Under the pieces are notes generated by a model that worked only from the letters and a program-made list of their open reading frames with translations, was not told the origin of the DNA and did not search any database. The position numbers were made by a program, and so were the translations under genes. Positions 8,815 through 18,201 of a stretch of 64,000 nucleotides of DNA are shown one piece after another (position 1 is the first letter of the stretch; each line of letters begins with the position of its first letter). This stretch comes from Streptococcus hillyeri (GTDB lineage Bacteria > Bacillota > Bacilli > Lactobacillales > Streptococcaceae). The stretch spans positions 286,545 through 350,544 of the forward strand of contig NZ_RCVM01000001.1 of NCBI RefSeq assembly GCF_003686955.1, written 5' to 3'.

Positions 8815-9303
8815 ATGAAAAAGAAAATCGTTCTAGCATCATTGCTATTTGCATCAGTACTAACATTAACTGCTTGTGGCAGTTCTTCAACTAAAGAAAC
8901 AGCTAAAGAGACAACTACAGAAGCCGCTAAAGTTGAGAAAAAAGCAGAGCTTAAAGACGGTACTTACAAAGCTGAGACTGGATTTGACGATCGTGGTTGG
9001 AAAGCTGTACACACAATCACTGTTTCAGGTGGTAAAGTAACTGAGTCTACTTTTGATTATGAAAACAAAGAAGGTGCTTTGAAATCAGAAGATGCTGAGT
9101 ACAACAAAAACATGGAAGCTAAATCTGGTGTTTCTTCAAAAGATGCAACAGACAAATTAGATGAAGAATTCCTTAAAGCTCAATCAGCAGACGTTGAAGT
9201 TGTAACAGGTGCAACACACACAACTGAAAACTTCAAAGCTACCGCAGCAGCTCTTTTAGAAGCAGCAGCAGAAGGTAACACTGAAACAATCGTATTGAAA
9301 TAA
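8815..9303 (+). CDS. pplA: FMN-binding lipoprotein, extracellular electron carrier (PplA-like)
   Basis: A 162-residue surface lipoprotein: signal peptide MKKKIVLASLLFASVLTLTAC with lipobox LTAC and Cys21, a Glu/Lys/Thr-rich spacer, then one FMN-binding domain. The flavinylation motif is TGATHT at residues 131-136, where Thr136 is the likely acceptor of covalent FMN. Listeria PplA carries two such domains; this protein carries one. It should collect electrons from the membrane quinone and deliver them to flavins or iron outside the cell. The ATG at 8815 is the only start that gives a lipoprotein signal; the AGGAAGG ribosome site is rather distant (about 14 bases). The neighbouring apbE gene encodes the enzyme that would attach the FMN. 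Confidence 0.88.
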   Translation: MKKKIVLASLLFASVLTLTACGSSSTKETAKETTTEAAKVEKKAELKDGTYKAETGFDDRGWKAVHTITVSGGKVTESTFDYENKEGALKSEDAEYNKNMEAKSGVSSKDATDKLDEEFLKAQSADVEVVTGATHTTENFKATAAALLEAAAEGNTETIVLK

Positions 9304-9325
9304 GTCGATACGGATACATTTTATC

Positions 9326-9354
9326 AAGTACCTCTTGCCAATGAGGTACTTTTT
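9326..9354 (+). terminator. Terminator/attenuator between pplA and apbE
   Basis: AAGTACCTC pairs with GAGGTACTT and runs into a T-tract. It lies inside the EET operon, so partial read-through is expected to set the ratio of lipoprotein to its maturation enzyme. Confidence 0.75.
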
Positions 9355-9371
9355 GCATTAAAGGAAAATAC

Positions 9372-10427
9372 ATGAAAAATAAGGTTTTAAAACTCATTGT
9401 TGTGGTTTTTCTCAGTCTCTTTTATTTATCGGCTTGTTCTTCTAAGGAAAAAGCGGGGCTAAAAATTACTGATAAGCCTGAAACACGAACGGAGTCTTTG
9501 CTTCACACGGTGGTTCAGCTCAGCATTTACCATGAACATCAAGAAAAAGCAATGGAAGATGCTTTGGACTATATCAAAGACATGGAAGCACTTTTGTCTA
9601 CCAATCTTGAAGGTTCTGATGTTTATAAAATTAACCACGCAGCAGGTAAAGAGGCAGTTAAAGTTCAAAAAGAAACGTTTGATATCATAGAGGCTGCGCT
9701 TACCATGTCAGAACGTAGTCAGGGCAAATTTGATGTTTCTATTGGTGCTGTCAGCAACCTCTGGAAGATTGGCGATACCGACGCTAGAATTCCAGAACCT
9801 CAGGAGATTACAAGCGCTCTTAACAATATCGATTATCGTCGTATTAAATTAGATGACAAAAATCAGACTGTTTTTATTGAAGATGGGATGACTTTGGAGC
9901 TTGGTGCCATTTCAAAAGGTTATATTGCTGATGGGGTAAAAAAAGTATTTGAAAAGCACGGCATTACAACGGCTATCATTAATTTAGGTGGTAATGTTCT
10001 AGTGATGGGAACGTCTCCAAAATCTAAGGATGGTTGGACTGTTGGCGTTCAGAATCCTGATGCTGTTCGTGGAGAAACGGTTGGTTCCGTTAAGGTGATT
10101 GATAGCTCTGTTGTGACCTCTGGTATTTATGAGCGTTATCTAAAAGGACCTGATGGTGAGATTTATCACCATATCTTGGATCCAAAGACAGGTTATCCAG
10201 TTGAAAATAACATTTCTGGCGTTACTGTTTACACCAAAACATCTATTCAAGGTGATGAATTTTCAACGAGTCTCTTTTTACTAGGAATTGATGAAGGGCT
10301 TAAATTGGTCAATGAGACTGAAGGAGTAGAAGCTGTTTTCATTGATAAAGATGGTGGCATTCATCTCAGTGAAGGCCTCAAAGATAGATTTGAATTAAGA
10401 AACGAGGATTACCACATTGTCGACTAA
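9372..10427 (+). CDS. apbE: FAD:protein FMN transferase, lipoprotein (ApbE/FmnB)
   Basis: Transfers FMN from FAD onto a Ser/Thr of a target protein at the outer face of the membrane. The 351-residue protein starts with a lipoprotein signal (lipobox LSAC). ApbE hallmarks are visible: FDVSIGAVSNLWKIG, LGAISKGYIADGVKK, INLGGNVLVMG and the C-terminal HHILDPKTGYP. Its obvious substrate is the lipoprotein encoded just upstream. The ATG follows AAAGGAAAA. It overlaps the next gene by 11 bases, so the two are translationally linked. Confidence 0.93.
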   Translation: MKNKVLKLIVVVFLSLFYLSACSSKEKAGLKITDKPETRTESLLHTVVQLSIYHEHQEKAMEDALDYIKDMEALLSTNLEGSDVYKINHAAGKEAVKVQKETFDIIEAALTMSERSQGKFDVSIGAVSNLWKIGDTDARIPEPQEITSALNNIDYRRIKLDDKNQTVFIEDGMTLELGAISKGYIADGVKKVFEKHGITTAIINLGGNVLVMGTSPKSKDGWTVGVQNPDAVRGETVGSVKVIDSSVVTSGIYERYLKGPDGEIYHHILDPKTGYPVENNISGVTVYTKTSIQGDEFSTSLFLLGIDEGLKLVNETEGVEAVFIDKDGGIHLSEGLKDRFELRNEDYHIVD

Positions 10428-11373
10428 ACACAATGCTTTAACACTACCAATCTTTTTAGAATTTGTTGAATTACGAACAAAGGTTGCCAGTGTTTTTCCG
10501 ATGTTCATAGGAATTTTTTGGGCAGTCTATCATTATAAGACCTTTAATCTGGTGAATACCCTTCTCTTTATCTTAGCTGCTATCACTTTTGATATGTGTA
10601 CAACGGCCATTAATAATACGATGGATTATAAAAAAGCTCTTGATACCGATTATAAAGAGCAGGAAAATGTGATTGGCGCCAATAAGCTTAATTTTCAGCA
10701 AATGGTACACATTATTTTTGCTCTCTTAGGATTTTCAGTGCTGATATCGCTGATATTAGTATGGCGAACAGACATCATCTTATTGCCAATCGGTATCCTG
10801 TGCTTTTTAATCGGTATTTTCTATACCTTTGGTCCTATGCCTTTATCACGTTTACCACTTGGCGAGTTATTTTCAGGTGTTACCATGGGATTTGGCATTT
10901 TTTTCCTTGCCATCTTTATTCAAAAGCCGGATTTATTGGTATCAAGCCTACTAACTGCAAGTGCCTATCAGATTAACCTGGCTTGGCTTGAAATCATCCA
11001 AATAGCAGTTCTAAGCCTGCCACTGATTTGCTTGATTGCTAATATCATGTTGGCAAATAACCTCTGTGACTATGAACAAGATATCAAAAATGGTCGTTAT
11101 ACTTTGGTTCATTACATTGGAAAAGCCAGAGGCGTCACCTTATATACGGTGTTAAATCTCATGCCATGGATGTTATGGGTAATTTATCCCCTAGCAGGGC
11201 TTTTGCCTAAATGGACGTGGTTAGGGCTAGTATTAGTCATCATCAATGTGACGTTTTTGAAAGCTTTTCGAAAAGAACAAGTGAAACGATTGACCTTTAT
11301 CAATGCCATCAAGAGTTTTGTTCTCTTTTCTGGACTATATCTGATAAGTTTAGTTATCGCAACAATAATATAA
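10417..11373 (+). CDS. dmkA: DHNA/UbiA-family prenyltransferase (MenA/DmkA-like)
   Basis: A membrane prenyltransferase joining a polyprenyl chain to 1,4-dihydroxy-2-naphthoate or a related ring to give a (demethyl)menaquinone. The protein has 318 residues with about eight membrane segments. The first metal/diphosphate motif is the NNTMDYKKALDTD stretch near residue 65 and the second is NNLCDYEQDIKNGRYTL near 210. It starts at TTG 10417, inside the end of apbE, with GAGG 9 bases upstream. No genes for making the naphthoate ring are present in the window, so the ring may be taken up or made elsewhere. Confidence 0.86.
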   Translation: MSTKHNALTLPIFLEFVELRTKVASVFPMFIGIFWAVYHYKTFNLVNTLLFILAAITFDMCTTAINNTMDYKKALDTDYKEQENVIGANKLNFQQMVHIIFALLGFSVLISLILVWRTDIILLPIGILCFLIGIFYTFGPMPLSRLPLGELFSGVTMGFGIFFLAIFIQKPDLLVSSLLTASAYQINLAWLEIIQIAVLSLPLICLIANIMLANNLCDYEQDIKNGRYTLVHYIGKARGVTLYTVLNLMPWMLWVIYPLAGLLPKWTWLGLVLVIINVTFLKAFRKEQVKRLTFINAIKSFVLFSGLYLISLVIATII

Positions 11374-11402
11374 AAAAGCTGAGACGTTCTCAGCTTTTTT
11401 AA
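11373..11402. terminator. Bidirectional terminator closing the EET core operon
   Basis: AAAAAGCTGAGA / TCTCAGCTTTTTT with a 3-base loop. The A-run on the left also provides a T-run for the opposing eetA-like gene. Confidence 0.88.
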
Positions 11403-11408
11403 GTGGCT

Positions 11409-11843
11409 CTATAAGGGTAAAATTAATTCTTCTTCGTCAGACTCAGAATCTTCAGGAGCAACAATTTCAATAATCAACTGGTGGGGAAGGCAGATAGAGA
11501 ATTGCCCGGCTCTCTGTATCCAACCCGTGTTAACAGCGATCTGGTCAGGACTATTATCTTCTCTGACACGGATACGTGAGCCATCAACCTCTACAATATT
11601 ATATTGCCCCTCAGCAGGATAGTAGGTCTTTTCAAAATGCTCACCACCCTCAGATAAAGGAAATTCATCAACAATCTCACCCTGAATCTTAACAATCGCT
11701 ATTAAATGGGGTTGAGACTCCTGATGAGCAGTGCGATACCAAGTCACACCAAGAGGAAGAAAGGATAAGATAATCGCTAAGCTAATAAAAAGGTAGTCAA
11801 AAGGTTTAAAGTACTCTAATAAAGTTATTCTTGATTTTTTCAC
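11409..11843 (-). CDS. NusG domain II-containing membrane-anchored protein (EetA-like)
   Basis: 144 residues: one N-terminal membrane segment (about 16-34, YLFISLAIILSFLPLGV) and an extracellular NusG domain II with the family pattern DNSPDQIAVNTGWI followed by a GQ/CLP stretch (CLPHQLIIEIV). Many family members have Cys residues in SCPDQICV; here both positions are non-cysteine. The family includes EetA of the Listeria EET locus. It starts at GTG 11843 with no ribosome site. A TTTACA-17-TACAAT promoter ends 7 bases upstream, so the mRNA is probably leaderless. The acidic C-terminus ends in SESDEEELILPL. Confidence 0.78.
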   Translation of the reverse strand: MKKSRITLLEYFKPFDYLFISLAIILSFLPLGVTWYRTAHQESQPHLIAIVKIQGEIVDEFPLSEGGEHFEKTYYPAEGQYNIVEVDGSRIRVREDNSPDQIAVNTGWIQRAGQFSICLPHQLIIEIVAPEDSESDEEELILPL

Positions 11844-11850
11844 AGTAACT

Positions 11851-11879
11851 ATTGTATAGAAAAATAGGGGTATTGTAAA
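11851..11879 (-). promoter_or_regulatory. Promoter of the eetA-like gene, almost abutting the start codon
   Basis: On the minus strand TTTACA (11874-11879), 17-base spacer, TACAAT (11851-11856). Only seven bases separate the -10 from the GTG start, leaving no room for a leader or ribosome site. Confidence 0.6.
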
Positions 11880-12149
11880 GGAAGAAAATGTTTACGTAAA
11901 TAAAATTATGTAAAACATATATTTATGAACACTAAACAAAATTTTAATTACTTACTGCAAAGTTTCTATAGATAGAGTGGGACGGACGATTTAATTATAG
12001 GGCAATGCAATGGATAAAAAATCATTTAATGTAGCAACATAGAAATCTACGAATTAAATGTAAGTTTCGGTTTAGTTTTGTTTACAGATATACGATATTA
12101 TGATACAGTGAATGTATAATTTATATAATAATTATAAGAGGAATTTAAT
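11880..12149 (+). promoter_or_regulatory. Upstream region and promoter of the M26 protease gene
   Basis: TTTACA (12081-12086), 17 bases, TACAGT (12104-12109) with an extended TGA. A perfect inverted repeat CATTTAAT / ATTAAATG (near 12033 and 12054) lies upstream and could be an operator. No gene is seen in this stretch. Confidence 0.5.
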
Positions 12150-15100
12150 GTGAAGAAAGTACTGTTGGGAGCTGGATTGTTAGCGTCGATAATGGGGGCA
12201 CAATCGGTTCATGCACAAATGAATACAAAGTCGATTACTTATAAGTATGTGACTGAATCAGAATTGACCTTGGAAGAGCGTTCACGAATTAAGACGCATT
12301 TATCAAGCGATGAGGTTAACCACAATGATGAATACATTATGGTGTTTAAGCCTAATGAATTGCCTAAGACAGGGGATGCAACCTCGCTCTTAGCACCAGC
12401 TTTAGGGATTGGCCTAGGATTAATTCTTATTCGTTTACGTAAAAAACGTATCGCATCAATTGTGATTCTAACTGCTATGGGACCTATGTTTGTTAGCTCC
12501 GTTAGTGCAACTAATTCTTTAGGATCTGAACGTCATATTGTTCAAATTGGAGACAAACTTCCAGACATGAGGACTTCTATTCCTAATTATACCTTTGTTG
12601 GTTATATCGAAAATGATATTGAGGATGATTTATTTGAAACGAATGCTTCTGATGATTCCTTTGTAGATGGTAGTGTTGCACCTGATGCATCCCTACCGAC
12701 AGTAGAAACTCCTAAAGCTGAAGTTTCTGAGATTACCGAAATTCCAAGTGATTACCCAACGGTAGAATTGCCAGAGGCAGAGCTTCCAGAAATCACTGAA
12801 GTTCCAACGGAATATCCGACAGTAGAATTACCAGAAGCAGAAATTACGGAAGTTCCAAGTGATTATCCGACTGTAGAGCTACCACAAGCCGAAGTTCCAG
12901 AAATTACTGAGGTCCCAATTGACTATCCAACAGTAGAACTACCAGAAGCAGAGCTTCAAGAAATTACCGAAGACACTGAAATTAGTGAAATCCCATCTGA
13001 TTACCCAACGGTCGATCTTCCAGAAGCTAAAATTACAGAGACGACTCACCCTATTGAAAGCAAACGCGTTGAAGACAGTACCGTTTTTGTTGGCGATGAT
13101 GCCACGCTACCTGGGACGCCATCGGTAACTTTCCACATTGAAATTGATGGCGAAGCGACAGACGTCACAAGGCCTGGTACCCCTGAGACGACTATTGTCG
13201 GAACTAGACCTGTAACTGTTATTAGAAAAGAAACTAAGGTTTTACCTTTTGAGACCGAGGAAACCATAAATCCAGAGGCTTACACTGATGAAGTTGTAGA
13301 AACGCCAGGTGTTAACGGCGAGCGAGTAGAAGTGATTACGACTAATGAAAAAACAGGTGAAGTGACAACGACTGTTGAATCAGAAACACCTGCTAAACCT
13401 CACACGATTGTTAGAGGTAGCAAAGAAATTAAAAGTCGTATTGCAGAAATCAATGTAACTTCTATTCCATTTACGGAAACCATTGTTGAGGATTCAGCTC
13501 TACCTGTGGGTCAAAGTGTTATTGATACACCAGGTGTGGATGGTGAACTTGAAACCACTGTTGTCTATGAAACGATTAAAGGTGTTAAAACTGATACTGT
13601 TATTTCTACAGAGAGCAAGCGATTAAAAGAGCCTGTTACACAAGTCAAACGTGTTGGTAAGAAAGTGGCAAAAGATGAGCCGACTGTAACATTTAAAACA
13701 CTGTCAGAAGACGATCTCAATAAAGACATTTCAGTAACGCACACGATTAACGATCCTGATAAGGCGTTAACTGCAACAACTTTTACCATTTATAATAAGC
13801 AAACCGGTCAAGCTGTTAAGACTGTGACGATTACTGATCAAGCTGTCAATGTGACGGATGGTTTAGACTATGACACGCCGTATGAAATTGAAACGTCATA
13901 CACATACGATATCGGTGCAGGTTCGGTGACTAAAACACTCCCTGATCGCGTTCCGTTTGAACTTGAAATCAAGAAAATTGAAATGCGTAATATCGTTTCA
14001 ACCAAGTTGTTTGAAATGGTTGACAACACACCAGCTGAACGTAGTTCGCTTACCAGTCAACCAACAGATATGTCTAAGTTCTACATTCAGATTGATACGA
14101 CAGACAAGCGAGATGCTTACATTCCAGTTCATGCGATTGAAGAAGCAGTCGTAGATGGTGAAGCGGCTTACAAAGTAACCGTCAAAATGGATGAATTGGT
14201 TCAAGACCGACAAGGCTATAAAGAAGACTACACTTTCTATGTGCGTAAGTCTAAGGTGAGCGCTAATAATACTTACTACAATTTTGGTGATTTGGTGACA
14301 GCTATTAAGGCTAATCCGCTCGGCCATTTTACATTAGGAAGTGACTTGTTCGCTCCTGAGGCTAAAGACGCTTACGTCAAAGAATTCTCTGGTATATTAA
14401 CGGGTGGCAACTTCGCTATCTATAACCTGACAGCGCCACTGATTGCGAAGGCGAGTGGAAAAATTTCTGACCTTGACCTTAAAAACGTTAAGATTAATTC
14501 AGACCAGTCCTTTGTCGGTGCCCTTGCAGGGGAACTTACCACAGGTGCTCGGCTTGAAAATGTTGCCGTTACAGGCAATATCACTGGTAAAACCATGGTA
14601 GGTGGTATTGTAGGTAAAGCGACAGAGTCACATATGGAAAATGTTCTCTTTAAGGGAACAGTAATCTCAACAAATACTGATCAAAATAATGCTAACTTTG
14701 TTGGTGGTTTAGTTGGTCGTATTGAACATGGCGGTATCAATCGTGGCTATGTCGATGCAACAATCGAATCATCGTCTTGGAATAATAATCAACGCGTTGG
14801 TGCTGTTGCTGGATCGCTTTATACCACTAAGGGAACCGGAATTGAAAATGTTTTTGCGACTGGTTCAGTTATCAACCACAACGCAGGCGTTCCCAAAGGT
14901 GCTTCAGGTATTGTCGCTTCGATTTGGCAAAATGGTTTCTTGCGCAACGCTGTAACAGATGTTAAGGTGACAAATGGTGTCCATGTTAATAGTGATGTAA
15001 ATCATGGCTGGGCCAATGTTAATCGCCAGACTGTTCTTGTGACACCAAATGCTTCTGCAACCGATAAGGATTTGTGGAGCAAGGTTGATGAGAAGGCGAT

Positions 15101-17633
15101 GGAAAAAGTAGCAGGATTTGGCATTAATGTGGCTATTAATCCTGATGGTAATTTGAAACTTTATGACACAAGTTACACGGTGGATTATACAGACCTTCCA
15201 AACTATTCTGCGACAAAAGCCATTGCTTATAAGAATGTTGAGAAGTTGTTACCTTTCTTCAATAAAGAAACCATCGTTAAATACGGTAACCGATTGACTG
15301 GTGATTTAGCGACTAAAACAATACGTTCAGTAACGCCAATGAAAACTGGCAAGGTGGTAACCCATGTCGATGATAATACTGACATTGACAGTATTCTAAT
15401 CCACTTTGAAGATGATACGGTTCTTACGCAAAATGTAACTTTCAAAGAAACCTTTAAAAATTCTGGCGTCCTAGAATATGATCTAGCAGGTTCGCTTTAC
15501 ACACCAGAAATGCTAGTTGGTAACTATGATAGTATCATTGCTCGTGTGTCGCCAGCAATTCAGCAAATTGACTATCATTCACAAGCAACAGCTGAAATGC
15601 TTGGAAAAACAGCCACTGAAAAACAAATTCAAGACCATGCCAAGAGTGAGAAGCTTAACATCGAAGACGGTCGTACCCATTGGTACCGTACGCGCATGGA
15701 TGAGTTGTATCTAAAACCAACGATTGATCATATCAAGGCAAACTTGACCGATTATTTGCGTAACCTTCTAACAGCAGATGCGTCAGTTAATACGCTAGGG
15801 AAGGCTGTTGAAGATGCGATGGTTCACAAAATCACAAGCAATAAGGAAAAACTGATTTTCGGTTTAGCTTATATGCAGCGTTGGTATGATATCGACTTTG
15901 CTAAGATGAATGTCCGTGACTTGATGACCTATCATCAAGATTTTAATGGGTCACCAATTAGTGCTATTGATTTCTTGATTGCGCTAGGTAGCAACTATGA
16001 GAACGTTAAGTTATCTAACAACTTGGCAACGTATCGAAATAATATTAAAACTGGTGATGAGAATACTATTTTAGACTTTTACACGGATTTCCGCGAGAAG
16101 TTTACGGATTATGCTGATGATCAAGAATGGTTCAAAAACACTTCTGAAATTATTGTCAGTGAAAATCCGTCTCTCTTAAGACCTGATTTTGATGTGAGCA
16201 TCTGGCAACGACTTACTGCTAGTGATTATGAGCGTAAGCATATTTTACCGCTTTTAACAGCTGATCGTGGTGTTTATGCCATTACAAGTACCCACGGTAT
16301 TATGTTTGGTGGTATTGATACCTACAAAAAACGTGCCGAGTTAACTGAGGAAGAATTTGTTAAATTTGAAGAGACTGTTAAGAAAATTGGTGAATGGCAC
16401 CGTGCCTACTTTGATTTCTGGTATCGTGTAGCTAATGCTGATGTTAAGGACCGCCTTCTCCGTATTGAGCCATTGCATACTTGGGATGCTAAAGGAAATT
16501 CTCCATGGACTGGAGACACCATTACAGAGTATGTCAATGACTTTGTAGGACCAATCGGCGTTCGCTGGGCAATGAATGGCTCTGCAGCTTACGCAACTGG
16601 TTATGCAACCTACTTTGTTGCTTATCAAGCGCTAAACCAAGCAGGCCATACGACCTATACCCATGAAGCAACTCACAATTTAGATGGTCAGGTTTATCTT
16701 GGTAAATATGGCCGTCGTACGCCATCGGGTGCTGAGATGTATGCCCGCGGTCTCTTAGAAACCGCAGGTTCATCAAGTCATGGTATTATTGGACTTAATA
16801 TGACCTATGATTGGACAGCCGACCGAAACAACGCTGTCAAATCACAAACTATGGTACATAATGCCTCTCCAGACCGTTTCCAAAATGAACAAGATACTAA
16901 TGATTACTTACGCCGTGCCTTTGATGTTATCTACTCACTGGATATTTTAGAAGCGGAATACGCACTTAAAAACAACAAGGTAGGAGTGCTCTTCAATAAA
17001 ATGGATAGTTCTCACCCAGGTTGGTTAGCTCAGATGACTCGTGCAGAAATCACTGATCCATCAAGGATTAAGACACTCGGTGACTTTGTCGATAATGAGC
17101 TTATTTCATACCGTTATGGTCGTGGTAGTGCAGATGGTTACGGATTGCGTGAAAATGGTTATTGGTTTGTCTCTTTAAGTGCTCCGATTTTCGGTACAGG
17201 TACTGGCCCTAAAGGTATCGCAAGCGATCTTCCGTATAGACGTATGGCTTGGGAAACTTGGGGGAATGCTGGCTATACCGATGGCTTCCTAAACTATGCT
17301 TCCAATAAACTTAAGGTCAAAGATGGCCCGAATGTTACAGATAGCATGATTGCTAAGGAAATTTCAAATGGTCAAACCGATGATCTCAAACAGCTCAAGA
17401 AGCAGTGGTTAACGGAACGTCAAAACAAGCTAAATAAACTCAAATCCATTACCTTCACAATGAATAACAAGGTTTATACGCTTAATGGCGTAGAGGATAT
17501 CCGCAAACTTATTGATGACACATTAGCAAGCGATTTGGCAAACAACAAACGTGATATCGAAAAAGTTAAAAACCACATCTTTGCAGCTTATCTACGTGAT
17601 ACAAATGAATTCCGTACAGACATCTATAATTAA
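12150..17633 (+). CDS. M26-family zinc metalloprotease (IgA1 protease/Zmp-like), cell-wall anchored
   Basis: An 1827-residue surface protease. Order of parts: signal peptide (about 1-22), a sorting motif LPKTG at 71-75 followed by a hydrophobic helix and RLRKKR, as usual for streptococcal IgA1 protease/Zmp proteins in which the motif is N-terminal. About five imperfect acidic repeats follow around YPTVELPEAE, then G5-like modules (about 305-500), a GLUG-type beta region (about 760-930) and the M26 catalytic domain. The zinc site is HEATH at 1505-1509 (H1505, E1506, H1509) with E1529 in GAEMYARGLL as the likely third ligand. The start is GTG behind AGAGGAA. The substrate (IgA1, mucin or another host protein) cannot be read from sequence. 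Confidence 0.9.
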   Translation: MKKVLLGAGLLASIMGAQSVHAQMNTKSITYKYVTESELTLEERSRIKTHLSSDEVNHNDEYIMVFKPNELPKTGDATSLLAPALGIGLGLILIRLRKKRIASIVILTAMGPMFVSSVSATNSLGSERHIVQIGDKLPDMRTSIPNYTFVGYIENDIEDDLFETNASDDSFVDGSVAPDASLPTVETPKAEVSEITEIPSDYPTVELPEAELPEITEVPTEYPTVELPEAEITEVPSDYPTVELPQAEVPEITEVPIDYPTVELPEAELQEITEDTEISEIPSDYPTVDLPEAKITETTHPIESKRVEDSTVFVGDDATLPGTPSVTFHIEIDGEATDVTRPGTPETTIVGTRPVTVIRKETKVLPFETEETINPEAYTDEVVETPGVNGERVEVITTNEKTGEVTTTVESETPAKPHTIVRGSKEIKSRIAEINVTSIPFTETIVEDSALPVGQSVIDTPGVDGELETTVVYETIKGVKTDTVISTESKRLKEPVTQVKRVGKKVAKDEPTVTFKTLSEDDLNKDISVTHTINDPDKALTATTFTIYNKQTGQAVKTVTITDQAVNVTDGLDYDTPYEIETSYTYDIGAGSVTKTLPDRVPFELEIKKIEMRNIVSTKLFEMVDNTPAERSSLTSQPTDMSKFYIQIDTTDKRDAYIPVHAIEEAVVDGEAAYKVTVKMDELVQDRQGYKEDYTFYVRKSKVSANNTYYNFGDLVTAIKANPLGHFTLGSDLFAPEAKDAYVKEFSGILTGGNFAIYNLTAPLIAKASGKISDLDLKNVKINSDQSFVGALAGELTTGARLENVAVTGNITGKTMVGGIVGKATESHMENVLFKGTVISTNTDQNNANFVGGLVGRIEHGGINRGYVDATIESSSWNNNQRVGAVAGSLYTTKGTGIENVFATGSVINHNAGVPKGASGIVASIWQNGFLRNAVTDVKVTNGVHVNSDVNHGWANVNRQTVLVTPNASATDKDLWSKVDEKAMEKVAGFGINVAINPDGNLKLYDTSYTVDYTDLPNYSATKAIAYKNVEKLLPFFNKETIVKYGNRLTGDLATKTIRSVTPMKTGKVVTHVDDNTDIDSILIHFEDDTVLTQNVTFKETFKNSGVLEYDLAGSLYTPEMLVGNYDSIIARVSPAIQQIDYHSQATAEMLGKTATEKQIQDHAKSEKLNIEDGRTHWYRTRMDELYLKPTIDHIKANLTDYLRNLLTADASVNTLGKAVEDAMVHKITSNKEKLIFGLAYMQRWYDIDFAKMNVRDLMTYHQDFNGSPISAIDFLIALGSNYENVKLSNNLATYRNNIKTGDENTILDFYTDFREKFTDYADDQEWFKNTSEIIVSENPSLLRPDFDVSIWQRLTASDYERKHILPLLTADRGVYAITSTHGIMFGGIDTYKKRAELTEEEFVKFEETVKKIGEWHRAYFDFWYRVANADVKDRLLRIEPLHTWDAKGNSPWTGDTITEYVNDFVGPIGVRWAMNGSAAYATGYATYFVAYQALNQAGHTTYTHEATHNLDGQVYLGKYGRRTPSGAEMYARGLLETAGSSSHGIIGLNMTYDWTADRNNAVKSQTMVHNASPDRFQNEQDTNDYLRRAFDVIYSLDILEAEYALKNNKVGVLFNKMDSSHPGWLAQMTRAEITDPSRIKTLGDFVDNELISYRYGRGSADGYGLRENGYWFVSLSAPIFGTGTGPKGIASDLPYRRMAWETWGNAGYTDGFLNYASNKLKVKDGPNVTDSMIAKEISNGQTDDLKQLKKQWLTERQNKLNKLKSITFTMNNKVYTLNGVEDIRKLIDDTLASDLANNKRDIEKVKNHIFAAYLRDTNEFRTDIYN

Positions 17634-17696
17634 ACCTTGAAACGTCGTTTTATCGACTAAAAATAGTATCAGAAAATAAATCTGGTAAGATAACTA

Positions 17697-17743
17697 AAAA
17701 CCCTTCTTGGAAACATGGCTATTTCTAAGAAGGGTTTTATTTT
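17697..17743 (+). terminator. Terminator of the M26 protease gene
   Basis: AAAACCCTTCTT pairs with AAGAAGGGTTTT, followed by ATTTTT. Confidence 0.88.
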
Positions 17744-18201
17744 TGCAGGTATCCGTAAAAGAGATAGTGTTTAGAGGAGCGCCATAACCTCAAGACGTTC
17801 GTTAGTCTAGTAATGAAGATATTAGTCCCAATTTTGTTGTTGAATGAGTCTTTATCAAAACTAAAAATTTATGAACAATTGAGACAATGAGGTCTGAACC
17901 CTTGTTAATACTGAATTAGAATCATAAAGTACATTCTCTAAAAAATGTACTTTATTTTTGTTTTGTACATTATTTTAGACACTAATAAAGTACAGTATTG
18001 GGTATAGATTTTGTAGTTATGGTGGAAATTCAATTGTACAAAATGAAGTAGAAAATAGCGGTGAGATAATAGGCCCAATTGTACATTTTTTGAAGATAAT
18101 ATAGTGCATATTAAGTGCAATAGTATTGGCTACATACCGTATTATTTATATTGTTAGTGGTATAATAAATGGTAAATAGTGTTATGTAGTGAGGTGAGTG
18201 T
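17744..18201. other. Gene-free left flank of the mobile island
   Basis: Very A+T-rich, no credible ORF. It contains a hairpin AAAGTACATT / AATGTACTTT (17926-17953) with a T-rich tail and several TGTACA-centred repeats. At its end are an extended -10 TGG-TATAAT (18158-18166) and GAGGTGAG ahead of the DUF4365 gene. Confidence 0.6.
17926..18091. repeat. Left cluster of TTGTACA(TTTTT) repeats
   Basis: Copies at 17926-17953 (inverted pair), 17963-17976 (TTGTACATTATTTT), 18026-18040 (AAATTCAATTGTACA) and 18079-18091 (TTGTACATTTTTT). The same words recur at the other end of the island at 31586-31725, so they may be recombinase-binding sites. Confidence 0.5.

Noticed and set aside
14998..15000. Possible CRISPR arrays in the repeat-rich parts of the window
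   Set aside because: The only regular repeats are in-frame protein repeats (M26 protease) and short scattered TGTACA words. No direct repeats with uniform spacers and no cas genes were seen.
17849..17876. A dif-like stretch at the left flank of the island (TCTTTATCAAAACTAAAAAT…)
   Set aside because: It resembles dif_SL only if several gaps are allowed. Xer sites have fixed spacing, and the arms do not match, so an attL-type dif copy is not supported.
17926..17953. Hairpin AAAGTACATT / AATGTACTTT as a terminator
   Set aside because: The gene to its left already has a strong terminator and no gene lies between, so it is treated as part of the repeat cluster.
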